The notes beneath the pieces were generated by a model that ran no database searches, was not told the origin of the DNA, and worked only from the letters and a program-made list of their open reading frames with translations. The position numbers and the translations under genes are program-made. 64,000 bases of DNA from Oxalobacteraceae bacterium OTU3CINTB1 (GTDB taxonomy: Bacteria; Pseudomonadota; Gammaproteobacteria; Burkholderiales; Burkholderiaceae_D). The stretch lies in assembly GCA_024123955.1 (NCBI GenBank), contig CP099652.1, forward strand, positions 4,092,001-4,156,000, given 5' to 3'. This document shows, one piece after another, positions 1 to 8,020 of the stretch (its first letter is position 1; the number at the start of each line of letters is the position of its first letter).

Positions 1-852
1 GCGTGCGGCGGTGCGCGCGAGCGCCCGCACGTCCTTCGGAAAGCAGGAACCGCCGTAGCCGGCGCCGGCGTACAGGAAGCCGTGGCCGATACGCGGATCG
101 GCGCCGATGCCGCGCCGCACCGCCTCGATATCGACGCCGACGCAATCGGCCAGATTGGCCAGTTCGTTCATCAACGAGATGCGCGTGGCCAGCATGGCGT
201 TGGCGGCATATTTGGTGAACTCGGCCGAGCGCACGTCCATCCAGTGGGTGCGCTCGTGGTTGCGGTTGAAAGGCTTGTAGAGCGTGCGCAGCAGGTCACG
301 CGCGCGCTCGCCATCGGGCGTGCCGTCGCAGCCGATGACGATGCGGTCGGGCCGCATGAAATCCTCGACTGCCGCGCCCTCCTTGAGGAACTCGGGGTTC
401 GAGACGACCGAGAAAGCGGCAACCGAAGCGCGCCTGCCCAACTCCACGCGCAGCGCGGCGGCCACGCGCTCGCCGGTGCCGACCGGCACGGTCGACTTGT
501 CGACCACAACCTTGAAGCCGCGCATGTGGCGGCCGATCGCGCGCGCGGCGGCCAGCACGTGCCGCAGGTCGGCGGCGCCGTCCTCGTCGCTTGGCGTGCC
601 GACCGCGATGAACTGCAAGTCGCCGTGCTCCACGGCGGCGGCGACGTCGGTGCAAAAGCGCAGCCTGCCGGCGTCACGGTTGCGTTCGACGATTTCCTCG
701 AGCCCCGGTTCGTGGATTGGCATGCCGCCGCCGTTGAGCAGCGCGATCTTGTCCTCGTCGAGGTCGAGGCAGACGACATCGTTGCCCAGTTCGGCCAGGC
801 AGGCGCCCGTCACCAGGCCGACGTAGCCCGTTCCGATGATGGTGATTTTCAT
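1..852 (-). CDS. ugd: UDP-glucose 6-dehydrogenase, 3' end cut by window
   Basis: Oxidises UDP-glucose to UDP-glucuronate, the precursor for Ara4N made by the adjacent arn genes. Reading down from the ATG at 852, the product begins [20 protein letters not shown], the N-terminal Rossmann glycine motif of the UDP-glucose/GDP-mannose dehydrogenase family. It later shows the [12 protein letters not shown] segment and, at the very edge, the [10 protein letters not shown] motif that carries the catalytic cysteine. About 284 codons are present against a usual length near 440, so the C-terminal UDP-binding domain lies outside the window. It is the last visible gene of the arn transcript, 88 bases after arnD, which fits a dedicated precursor supply. 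The identification is firm; a role also in exopolysaccharide synthesis is possible. Confidence 0.93.
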   Translation of the reverse strand, partial: MKITIIGTGYVGLVTGACLAELGNDVVCLDLDEDKIALLNGGGMPIHEPGLEEIVERNRDAGRLRFCTDVAAAVEHGDLQFIAVGTPSDEDGAADLRHVLAAARAIGRHMRGFKVVVDKSTVPVGTGERVAAALRVELGRRASVAAFSVVSNPEFLKEGAAVEDFMRPDRIVIGCDGTPDGERARDLLRTLYKPFNRNHERTHWMDVRSAEFTKYAANAMLATRISLMNELANLADCVGVDIEAVRRGIGADPRIGHGFLYAGAGYGGSCFPKDVRALARTAAR

Positions 853-940
853 GCTGGCGCCCCGCTTCGTTGGAACGGATCGAGAAATTGCGACATCGGG
901 ATACTCCTCAAGATAAAGGGAAGGAAAGGAAAGGCCACGC

Positions 941-1900
941 TTACGGCGCCCCGTCCTGCATGATCACGCGCCCGGAACGCCCGGGCAGCTCGCCCCAGCC
1001 CAACGGCGACGTCGGCAACGGCGCGTGCCTGACCTTGTCGTAGTAGTCGGCCATCGCGCCGAATCGGTAGCCTTGCGCGCGCCAGCCGAGCAGCAACTGC
1101 TCGAACACCGGCGCCAGCTTTTGTCCTTCCAGTTCGGCGTGCAGCGTGTAGACATGGTCGCGCGGTGCGCCGGCGGTCAGCGACAACAGGTGCGCCGCGA
1201 CGTTGTCGGGTGTGATCGTCCTGCCGTCGATCGCACGCCCGAGCAGTTCGTCGAGCGTGGGCAAGGTGGTGGGCAACTGGATGCAGTCGATCAGGCGGGC
1301 GCCGGCCACCACCCGGTGCGGTCCGCTGGCCGGGTCGCGCAGCGCGCCCCGCTCGTCCAGCGCCGCGCGGCCGTCGGAGGCATACCGGTAGCCGGTGGCC
1401 TCGTGTTCGGCGAAGGCGGCGGCGTTCATCTGCCAGCCGGCCGCGCCATGCGTGCGCGAGGCCAGGCCGAACACGTCGACATGGCGGCGCGCGGCCTTGC
1501 GCATCATCTCGCGCGTCCACTCGGCGCCGCGCGCGGCCACGTCGTCCTGCCACCGCACGTGGTCCCAGGTGTGGATGCCGCATTCGAAGCCGGCGTCGCG
1601 CACCGCGCGCAGCTCCACCGCGCAGCGCCGGCCGATGTCGGGGCCGGGCAGCAAGGTGCCGTACATCAGCGTCTTCAAGCCGTAGTGTTCCAGCACAGCG
1701 GTGCGCGCGACCTTGCTGAAAAATCCGGGCCGCAGCGCGCGCCGCAGGGCCCACCCCGTGTGGTCGGGTCCGAGGGAGAACAGGAACGTGGCGTTGGCCC
1801 CGTGCGCGCGCAGCATGCGCACCAGGTTGCCCACGCCCAGCCGGGTGCCGCGATAAGTGTCGACGTCGATCTTGAGCGTCAGTAGTGGTGGCGTCGCCAT
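941..1900 (-). CDS. arnD: 4-deoxy-4-formamido-L-arabinose-phosphoundecaprenol deformylase ArnD
   Basis: Polysaccharide-deacetylase-family enzyme (319 aa) that removes the formyl group from undecaprenyl-phosphate-Ara4FN so that Ara4N can be transferred to lipid A. Visible family features are the N-terminal [11 protein letters not shown] segment, with the metal-binding aspartate in the position of ArnD's DVDT motif, the [13 protein letters not shown] segment carrying the His pair, and a C-terminal YTLHAELEG region. The ATG at 1900 overlaps the TGA of the upstream decarboxylase gene by one base (TGATG), which implies translational coupling and decides the start. Lengths and motif order agree with enterobacterial ArnD. 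Confidence 0.9.
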   Translation of the reverse strand: MATPPLLTLKIDVDTYRGTRLGVGNLVRMLRAHGANATFLFSLGPDHTGWALRRALRPGFFSKVARTAVLEHYGLKTLMYGTLLPGPDIGRRCAVELRAVRDAGFECGIHTWDHVRWQDDVAARGAEWTREMMRKAARRHVDVFGLASRTHGAAGWQMNAAAFAEHEATGYRYASDGRAALDERGALRDPASGPHRVVAGARLIDCIQLPTTLPTLDELLGRAIDGRTITPDNVAAHLLSLTAGAPRDHVYTLHAELEGQKLAPVFEQLLLGWRAQGYRFGAMADYYDKVRHAPLPTSPLGWGELPGRSGRVIMQDGAP

Positions 1901-2952
1901 CAGTCGATCAGCGCCCGGGCCTGCGCCACTTGGCCGCGATAGGCGTCGAAGATGCGCCGCAGCGCGTCGGCCATGCCGGTGACCGGCTTCCAGTCCAGCT
2001 CCGCGCTGGTGTTGGCGATCTTCGGCACGCGGTTCTGCACGTCCTGGTAACCTTCGCCGTAGTAGGCGCCGGACGTGGTCTCGACGATCTTCACCCGACG
2101 CGCCGCCTCCGCGTACTCCGGGTAGTCGGCGGCCAGCGCCATCATCATTTGGGCCAGTTCGCGAATCGAATAATTGTTGACCGGATTGCCGATGTTGTAG
2201 ATTTTTCCGGTGGCGACGCCGTCGACGTTGGCGATGATGCGCACCAGGGCATCGATACCGTCGTCGATGTAGGTGAAGGCGCGTTTTTGGGCGCCACCGT
2301 CGACCAGCGAGATCGCCTCGCCGCGCACGATATGGCCGAAGAACTGCGTCACCACGCGCGACGAGCCCTCCTTGGCGGTGTGGATCGAGTCCAGTCCCGC
2401 ACCGATCCAGTTGAAGGGCCGGAACAGCGTGAAGTTCAGTCCCTCCATGCCGTAGCCCCAGATCACCCGGTCCATCAACTGCTTGGCGTTGGAATAGATC
2501 CAGCGCGGCTTGTTGATCGGGCCGCACACCAGTTCGGAGTTTTCAGGATCGAACTCCTCGTCGTGGCACATGCCGTACACCTCCGACGTCGACGGGAACA
2601 CCAGGTGCTTGCCGTATTTGGCGGCCGAGCGCACGATCGGCAGGTTGGCCTCGAAATCGAGTTCGAACACGCGCAAGGGTTCCTTGACGTAGGTCGACGG
2701 CGTGGCGATGGCCACCAACGGCACGATCACGTCGCACTTCTTGACGTGGTATTCGATCCACTCCTTGTTGATCGTGATGTCGCCCTCGTAGAAATGCATG
2801 CGCGACTTGTACGCCGGGTTCTCCAGCAGGGCCGTGATGCGGTCGGTGTGCATGTCCATGCCGAACACCTCCCAGTCGGTGCTTTCGAGGATGCGCTTGG
2901 ACAGGTGGTGGCCGATAAAGCCGTTGACGCCGAGGATTAGGACTTTTTTCAT
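1900..2952 (-). CDS. arnA: UDP-glucuronate decarboxylase, free-standing ArnA C-terminal half
   Basis: NAD-dependent oxidative decarboxylase (350 aa) converting UDP-glucuronate to UDP-Ara4O. It begins MKKVLILGVNGFIGHHLSKR, the Rossmann GxxGxxG of extended short-chain dehydrogenases. It contains FPSTSEVYGM, GPINKPRWIYSNAKQ (the Tyr and Lys of the catalytic YxxxK) and YYGEGYQDVQNR, all recognisable from the E. coli ArnA dehydrogenase domain. In enterobacteria this domain is fused to a formyltransferase; here the formyltransferase is a separate gene ending 7 bases upstream. The gene is coupled to arnD by a TGATG overlap. The symbol is used for the ArnA decarboxylase activity only. Confidence 0.9.
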   Translation of the reverse strand: MKKVLILGVNGFIGHHLSKRILESTDWEVFGMDMHTDRITALLENPAYKSRMHFYEGDITINKEWIEYHVKKCDVIVPLVAIATPSTYVKEPLRVFELDFEANLPIVRSAAKYGKHLVFPSTSEVYGMCHDEEFDPENSELVCGPINKPRWIYSNAKQLMDRVIWGYGMEGLNFTLFRPFNWIGAGLDSIHTAKEGSSRVVTQFFGHIVRGEAISLVDGGAQKRAFTYIDDGIDALVRIIANVDGVATGKIYNIGNPVNNYSIRELAQMMMALAADYPEYAEAARRVKIVETTSGAYYGEGYQDVQNRVPKIANTSAELDWKPVTGMADALRRIFDAYRGQVAQARALID

Positions 2953-2959
2953 GATGTGC

Positions 2960-3889
2960 TCAGGTGATGTCGATCTGCGCCGCCGAACTGGCCAGCATGG
3001 TTTGTAACTGTTGTGGCGATATCTCGGCCGCGCCGTCCAGCAAGGAGGAAATGGCCAACATCCGGCCGTCGCCGCACACGCCGACGATCGCGCCGTCGAG
3101 CACCGCCAGGCCGGGCGCCGTGCCGGACGCCGCCCCCCCGCGCAGCAGGCGCGCTCGCGCCAAGGTCAGCGTCACGCCGCCCACCTCCGTGTGCGCGCCG
3201 GGATACGGCGGCGCCACCGCGCGGTGCAGGTTGTAGACGGTTTGCGCGTCGGCGTGCCAGTCGATGCGGCCGTCGGCCGGCGTGCGCGCGCCGAAGTAAC
3301 TGCCCTGCCGCAGGTCATTGTCGCGGCGCAGAGGATCGCCCGCCAGCAGTGCCGGCAGCACGCCCCACAAGGTCTGCTCCGCCGCCACGGTGACCTTGCC
3401 GAACACCTCGAAGGCCGTGTCGTCGGGCAGGATGGGCACCGCCGTCTGCGCCACGATGGCGCCGGCGTCGGGCTTGACGGTCATCTCGTGCAAGGTGGCG
3501 CCGGTGCGGTCGGCGCCATGCAGCACGGCCCAGTTGACCGGCGCCCGGCCGCGAAACTTCGGCAGCAGCGAGCCATGCATGTTGTAGGCCGGCGCCACCG
3601 CCAGCACGGCGGCCGGCAGCATGTGGCGGTAGTAAAAACTGAACAGGAAATCGGGCCGGGCCGCGCGCACTGCGGCCAGCAGCGCCGGATCCGCAGGGTC
3701 GGGATGGACAGTGGTGGCGATGCCGTGTTCGCGGCAAACCGCCCGCACCGAGCCGTACCAGATGTTCTCGGCCGGATCTTCGTCGTGCGTGACGACAAGT
3801 GCGACGTCCACGCCGCCGGCCAGCAGTACCCGCAGGCAGCGCACGCCGACATCGTGGTAGGCGAACACCACGGCGCGCGGCGCCGTCAC
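2960..3889 (-). CDS. UDP-Ara4N formyltransferase, free-standing ArnA N-terminal half
   Basis: Transfers a formyl group from 10-formyltetrahydrofolate to UDP-Ara4N, the step before undecaprenyl-phosphate loading. The 309-aa protein starts VVFAYHDVGVRCL and carries FLFSFYYRHML and NMHGSLLPKFRGRAPVNW, with the Asn and His of the formyltransferase active site. The conserved Asp lies in MTVKPDAGAIV. The C-terminal part resembles the Formyl_trans_C fold. It is the counterpart of residues 1-300 of E. coli ArnA, encoded as its own gene. Its start overlaps the arnC stop by four bases (ATGA, 3886-3889), and the decarboxylase starts 7 bases after its stop, so both halves should be made in similar amounts. 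Confidence 0.9.
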   Translation of the reverse strand: MTAPRAVVFAYHDVGVRCLRVLLAGGVDVALVVTHDEDPAENIWYGSVRAVCREHGIATTVHPDPADPALLAAVRAARPDFLFSFYYRHMLPAAVLAVAPAYNMHGSLLPKFRGRAPVNWAVLHGADRTGATLHEMTVKPDAGAIVAQTAVPILPDDTAFEVFGKVTVAAEQTLWGVLPALLAGDPLRRDNDLRQGSYFGARTPADGRIDWHADAQTVYNLHRAVAPPYPGAHTEVGGVTLTLARARLLRGGAASGTAPGLAVLDGAIVGVCGDGRMLAISSLLDGAAEISPQQLQTMLASSAAQIDIT

Positions 3890-4899
3890 CGCCCCACCCC
3901 GCGCTGTTCCCGCTGCGAGATGGCCGCCGCGTTGGCGGCGTCGGCCACCTGCCGCCGCGCCGCCGGCGCCAGCTCCTCAAGGATGGTTTCCACCACATAG
4001 CGCGGCCGCGCGCGCACCTGCTGGTAGATGCGGCCGATGTACTCCCCCAGCAAGCCGATGCCGAACAAGATCACGCCCATCAAGAAGAACAGCAGCGCGA
4101 ACAAGGTGAACGCGCCTTCGGCCTCGGCGCCGAGCAGCAGCCGGCGCGTCAACAGCACCAGCACCAACAGACCCGAGGCGCCCGACAGCGCCATGCCCAG
4201 CATCGAGAACATTTGCAGCGGAACCAGCGAGAAGCCGGTCACCAGGTCGAAGTTGAGCCGTATCAGGCTGTAGAACGAATACTTCGACGCGCCGGCCGCG
4301 CGCTCCTCGTGCTCGACCACGACCTCGGCCGGATTGCGCGCGAAGGTGTAGGCCAGCGCCGGCACGAAGGTGTTGACCTCGGCGCACTGGTTGACCAAGT
4401 CGATGACATTGCGGCCGTAGGCGCGCAGCATGTTGCCCTGGTCGGTGATGCGGATGTGGGTGATGCGCTCGCGCATCCGGTTCATCGCCTTCGATGCCAA
4501 CGTGCGCCAGGCCGAATCCTGGCGCACGCGCCGGATCGAGCCGACGTAGTCGTGGCCCGCGCGGATCTTGTCGACCAGCTTGCCGATCTCCTCGGGCGGG
4601 TTTTGCAGGTCGGCGTCGAGGGTGACCATGATTTCGCCGCGCGCTGATTGGAAGCCGGCCAGGATCGCCATGTGCTGGCCGTAATTGCCGTTGAACAGTA
4701 CCACCCGGGTGACGTCGGGCCGCCGCCGGAACTGCTCGGCCAGCAACGATACCGAGGCGTCGCGGCTGCCGTCGTTGACGAACACGATCTCGTAGCCGGT
4801 GCGCAGCGCGTCGAGTGCCGGATACAGGCGCGCGAACAGGCCCGGCAGCCCCTCCTCCTCGTTGTAGACCGGAATGACGATGGACAATTCGGGCATCAT
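3886..4899 (-). CDS. arnC: Undecaprenyl-phosphate Ara4FN transferase ArnC
   Basis: Membrane-anchored GT2 glycosyltransferase (337 aa) that moves Ara4FN from UDP to undecaprenyl phosphate on the cytoplasmic face. It starts LSIVIPVYNEEEGLPGLF, then EIVFVNDGSRDAS and TLDADLQNPPEEI, the nucleotide and metal-binding motifs of the DPM/ArnC subfamily. Two hydrophobic segments near residues 235-260 and 275-300 anchor it. I chose the first ATG at 4899 because it gives a four-base ATGA overlap with the arnT stop; the next codon is also ATG (4896). It sits between arnT and the formyltransferase in one tightly packed operon. Confidence 0.92.
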   Translation of the reverse strand: MMPELSIVIPVYNEEEGLPGLFARLYPALDALRTGYEIVFVNDGSRDASVSLLAEQFRRRPDVTRVVLFNGNYGQHMAILAGFQSARGEIMVTLDADLQNPPEEIGKLVDKIRAGHDYVGSIRRVRQDSAWRTLASKAMNRMRERITHIRITDQGNMLRAYGRNVIDLVNQCAEVNTFVPALAYTFARNPAEVVVEHEERAAGASKYSFYSLIRLNFDLVTGFSLVPLQMFSMLGMALSGASGLLVLVLLTRRLLLGAEAEGAFTLFALLFFLMGVILFGIGLLGEYIGRIYQQVRARPRYVVETILEELAPAARRQVADAANAAAISQREQRGVGR

Positions 4900-6689
4900 G
4901 GCAATTCTTTCGTCAGTTGATTGGAGATCACGAGCCGGCGCGCGTCGCGTGCCACCAGCCGCATCGGCACGCCGCGCTGGCGCAGCCGGTCGTACAGGGC
5001 TTGGCTGGCGATGGCCATCGAGGGCCGGCCGGCGGCGCTGTCCTGCCGCCATTGGGCGACGAACTCGTCCAGTCCGGACAGCGCCAGTCGCGGTTCCTGT
5101 TGCAGCCCGAAGGCGAATTCGTCCACGTATTCGACCAGGATGGCCGGCCGGCCCAGATAGAAGGTCAGCGACTGCTCGTAGCGGCCGACGGCGTACAGCT
5201 TGGTGGCCGGCGTCAGTTCGGCGCGGATCGCCGGCAGCAGCGCGGTGCCGGCGCGGTCCTTGCCGTACACCTCGAAACCGGCGACGATCAAGTGCGTGGC
5301 GAGAAAGCCGGCCACCGCCATCGTCAAGACGGCCGGATCGCGCCGCTCTTGGGCCGCGTGGAACCACGCCAGGCAACCGCCGACTAACATAATGCAGCCG
5401 GCGAACATCAGCCACGGCTGGTAGCTGCGCAGGCTGTGCGCCGCAGAGCCGCCCGCGCCCACGCCTATCTGCAGCGCCACCGGCACCGCGACCACCAGCA
5501 AAGCGCCGACCGTCGCCAGCAGCGCGGCGGCGACCATGTGCGGACGGCGGCCGGCGGCGTCCAGGCACAGCGCCGTGAGCAACGCCAACGCCGGGAACAC
5601 CGGCACGATGTAGCCGGGCAGCTTCGAGCTCGACATGCTGAAAAACACGAAGATGAAGGCGAACCAGATCAGCAACAACAATCGCGGCTGGAACCGGCCC
5701 GGCGCGCGCCTGGCGCCGGCCGCCAACGTGTGCGGCAACCAGCCCAACCAAGGCAACATGCCAGGCAGCAGCAGCATGATGAAGGCGTACCACGGCCCCT
5801 CGCGCTGGTGGCCAGGGCTCAGGAAGCGATCGAAATGCTCGTGGATGAAGAAGAAATACGGCTGTTCGGGGTTGCGTTGGGCGACCAGGATGAACCAGGG
5901 CGCGGCGATGGTGAAAAACAACAGCAATCCCTTGCCCATGTGCAGGCGGGTCCAGATGCGCCAATCGCGCGCGGCAGCGCCGTAGAGCACCAGCACGGCG
6001 CCCGGCAGCACCACGCCGACCAGGCCTTTGGCCAGCACCGCCAGTGCCATCGCCGCCCACGCGACCAGCATCCAGGCGCGCCGCTGGCCGGCGGTGGCGC
6101 CATCGCGCTGGGCGATCAGCACGGCCGCCAGGCAGGTGGCCATCATGCCCGACAGGCTCATGTCGAGCGAATTGATCTGGCCCGACGCCAGCCAAAACAG
6201 CGTCGACGCCAGCACCAGGCCGGCATACAGCCCGACGCGGGGCGAAAACACCACACGCCCGGCACAGGCGGTCATCACCACGCCGACGATGCCGCAGACG
6301 CCGGTCCACAGCCGCGCCTGCCATTCGCCCAGGCCGAACAGGGTGAAGGTCAGCGCGTTCATCCACGCTTGCAGCGGCGGCTTCTCGAAATATTTAATGC
6401 CGTTCAGGCGCGTGGTGATCCAGTCGCCGCTGGTGAACATCTCGCGGCCGATCTCGGCGTAGCGGCCCTCGTCGGGCGGCACCAGCGTTCGCACGCCGAG
6501 CGCGCCCAGCGTGATCAGGACGAAGCCGCCGAACAGCATCCACAGCAGCGCCGTCGACAGCGTCGGGGTGGCGCCGGCGCGTTTGGACGGCGGCGCCGGG
6601 CGCGCGGCGAGCGCGTCGTCGAGCAACGCGTCGCCAGCGCCGCCGGTGAATGGCCGACGCGCCGCGTCGTGTATCGCATCGAAGTTCAT
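4896..6689 (-). CDS. arnT: Lipid A Ara4N transferase ArnT (PMT-family glycosyltransferase)
   Basis: Integral inner-membrane enzyme (597 aa) that transfers Ara4N from undecaprenyl phosphate to lipid A phosphates on the periplasmic side, giving polymyxin and cationic-peptide resistance. After an unusually long soluble N-terminus of about 45 residues comes TM1, then the first periplasmic loop PPDEGRYAEIGREMF, with the essential acidic pair at D73/E74. RLNGIKYFEKPPLQAW follows, as in ArnT and PMT proteins. About a dozen hydrophobic stretches follow, then a soluble C-terminal domain. It overlaps arnB and arnC by four bases on each side. In enterobacteria arnT lies late in the operon; here it is second. 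Confidence 0.92.
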   Translation of the reverse strand: MNFDAIHDAARRPFTGGAGDALLDDALAARPAPPSKRAGATPTLSTALLWMLFGGFVLITLGALGVRTLVPPDEGRYAEIGREMFTSGDWITTRLNGIKYFEKPPLQAWMNALTFTLFGLGEWQARLWTGVCGIVGVVMTACAGRVVFSPRVGLYAGLVLASTLFWLASGQINSLDMSLSGMMATCLAAVLIAQRDGATAGQRRAWMLVAWAAMALAVLAKGLVGVVLPGAVLVLYGAAARDWRIWTRLHMGKGLLLFFTIAAPWFILVAQRNPEQPYFFFIHEHFDRFLSPGHQREGPWYAFIMLLLPGMLPWLGWLPHTLAAGARRAPGRFQPRLLLLIWFAFIFVFFSMSSSKLPGYIVPVFPALALLTALCLDAAGRRPHMVAAALLATVGALLVVAVPVALQIGVGAGGSAAHSLRSYQPWLMFAGCIMLVGGCLAWFHAAQERRDPAVLTMAVAGFLATHLIVAGFEVYGKDRAGTALLPAIRAELTPATKLYAVGRYEQSLTFYLGRPAILVEYVDEFAFGLQQEPRLALSGLDEFVAQWRQDSAAGRPSMAIASQALYDRLRQRGVPMRLVARDARRLVISNQLTKELP

Positions 6690-7837
6690 TGGGACGCCTG
6701 CGGGTGGATCAGGATAGCTTCGACGGCCGCCACCACGCGCTCGACGTCCTCAAACGTCATCGCGTGGAACATCGGCAAGGTCACCGTCAGGCGGCCGACG
6801 CGTTCGGCGACCGGGAACATGCCTTCCGCGTAGCCGCGCGCGCGGTACAGGCTGAACAAATGAATCGCCGCGTAATGGAAGCCGGTGCCGATCCCCCGGC
6901 GCGCCATCGCCTCCATGAAGTCGGCGCGCGTGGACGCCCCCCGGTCGGGCAGGATGATCTGGAACAGATGCCAGTTGCTGTGGTCGAAATCGGCCAGCGG
7001 CAGCCGGGCGCCGCTCGCGGCTTCGAAGCCGTCGCCGAAGCGGGCGAAATAGTGGCGCGCCAGCGCGCGCCGGTGCGCGGTGACGGCCTCGATGTTGGCG
7101 AACTGGCCCAGGCCGATCGCCGCCATGATGTCGCTCATGTTGTGCTTGCCACCGGGAAGATCGACATCGATGCCGTCGACACCGCTGCGGGTGACGCCCT
7201 GCAGGCGGTGCCTGGCCGCCAGCGCCGCCTCGTCCGCGTCGTTCAGCACCAGGCAGCCGCCCTCGCCGGTGGTCAGGTTTTTATTGGCTTGAAAGCTGAA
7301 CGACACCAGATCGCCGAACGCGCCGATCCGCCTGCCTTGCCAGCGCGAGCCAAACGCCTGCGCGGCGTCCTCCACCACGCGTAGCCGGTGGCGCGCGGCG
7401 ATCGCGTACAGGCGCTCCATGTCCACCGGCAGGCCGGATAAATGCACCGGCAGCAGCGCACGCGTGCGCGGCGTGATGGCGGCTTCAAGTCGATCGAGAT
7501 CGATGTTGCGGGTGGCCGGATCGATATCCGCGAACACCGGCGTGGCGCCCACGGCGAGAATGACATTGGCGGTGGCCGGCCACGAGATCGGCGTGGTGAT
7601 CACCTCGTCGCCGGGGCCGATGCCGGTCACGCGCAGGGCTATCTCCATGGTGCTGGTGCCGGAGTTGAAGGTCAATACGGGCCGCCCGCCAAAATATGCG
7701 GACAGACGCTCCTCGAACTCGCGTACTTTGGGGCCGCTGGTGATCCAGCCGGAGCGCAGCACGTCGCCCACGGCGGCGATGGTGCTCTCGTCGATGGTGG
7801 GCCGAGAGAACGGCAGGAAAGGCAGCTCGCGCGTCAT
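6686..7837 (-). CDS. arnB: UDP-Ara4O aminotransferase ArnB (DegT/DnrJ/EryC1 family)
   Basis: PLP-dependent aminotransferase (383 aa) converting UDP-Ara4O to UDP-Ara4N with glutamate. The N-terminus LPFLPFSRPTIDESTI and the FNSGTSTMEIAL segment match ArnB. The PLP lysine is predicted at K186 in SFSFQANKNLTTGEGG, and the aspartate of VVEDAAQAFG would contact the pyridine nitrogen. It is the first gene of the operon, so its promoter should lie in 7838-7985. No pmrA/phoP-type regulator is in the window, and I could not identify a confident PmrA box. No strong Shine-Dalgarno sequence is visible before the ATG at 7837. Confidence 0.92.
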   Translation of the reverse strand: MTRELPFLPFSRPTIDESTIAAVGDVLRSGWITSGPKVREFEERLSAYFGGRPVLTFNSGTSTMEIALRVTGIGPGDEVITTPISWPATANVILAVGATPVFADIDPATRNIDLDRLEAAITPRTRALLPVHLSGLPVDMERLYAIAARHRLRVVEDAAQAFGSRWQGRRIGAFGDLVSFSFQANKNLTTGEGGCLVLNDADEAALAARHRLQGVTRSGVDGIDVDLPGGKHNMSDIMAAIGLGQFANIEAVTAHRRALARHYFARFGDGFEAASGARLPLADFDHSNWHLFQIILPDRGASTRADFMEAMARRGIGTGFHYAAIHLFSLYRARGYAEGMFPVAERVGRLTVTLPMFHAMTFEDVERVVAAVEAILIHPQASQ

Positions 7838-7985
7838 GGGCGATAGCCACCAACGCGGGGCGCGCGTTCCGGTGCGATGGTTAGTTGTTTGGTCGAGCTG
7901 AAAATACGCGGGAACCGCATGATTGTCTCTCCGAGTGCCGAGGCTGGGAGATCATCATCAGGCTAGTTCACTTACTGGACACTTA

Positions 7986-8013
7986 CCGGGGGAAGTGATT
8001 GACTCTCCCCCGG
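7986..8013. terminator. Hairpin after the molybdenum hydroxylase operon
   Basis: An 8-bp perfect stem (CCGGGGGA at 7986-7993 with TCCCCCGG at 8006-8013) lies just beyond the TGA of the iorB-like gene at 8021. There is no T-run after it on the minus strand, so it could be a weak intrinsic terminator or a 3'-end stabiliser. It separates the iorAB-like transcript from the arnB promoter region. Confidence 0.45.
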
Positions 8014-8020
8014 CCGTCCC

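Noticed and set aside
941..2527. A 528-codon frame extending ArnD into the decarboxylase gene
   Set aside because: The added part is an off-frame reading of the decarboxylase; ArnD begins at 1900.
3886..6366. An 826-codon frame that would extend ArnC upstream through arnT
   Set aside because: The extension is an off-frame reading of arnT with no family resemblance; ArnC homology begins at the ATG near 4899.
5436..6833. A 465-codon plus-strand frame rich in Gln, Arg and His
   Set aside because: It is antisense to arnT with the composition expected of an antisense frame in GC-rich DNA, and has no start context or domain.
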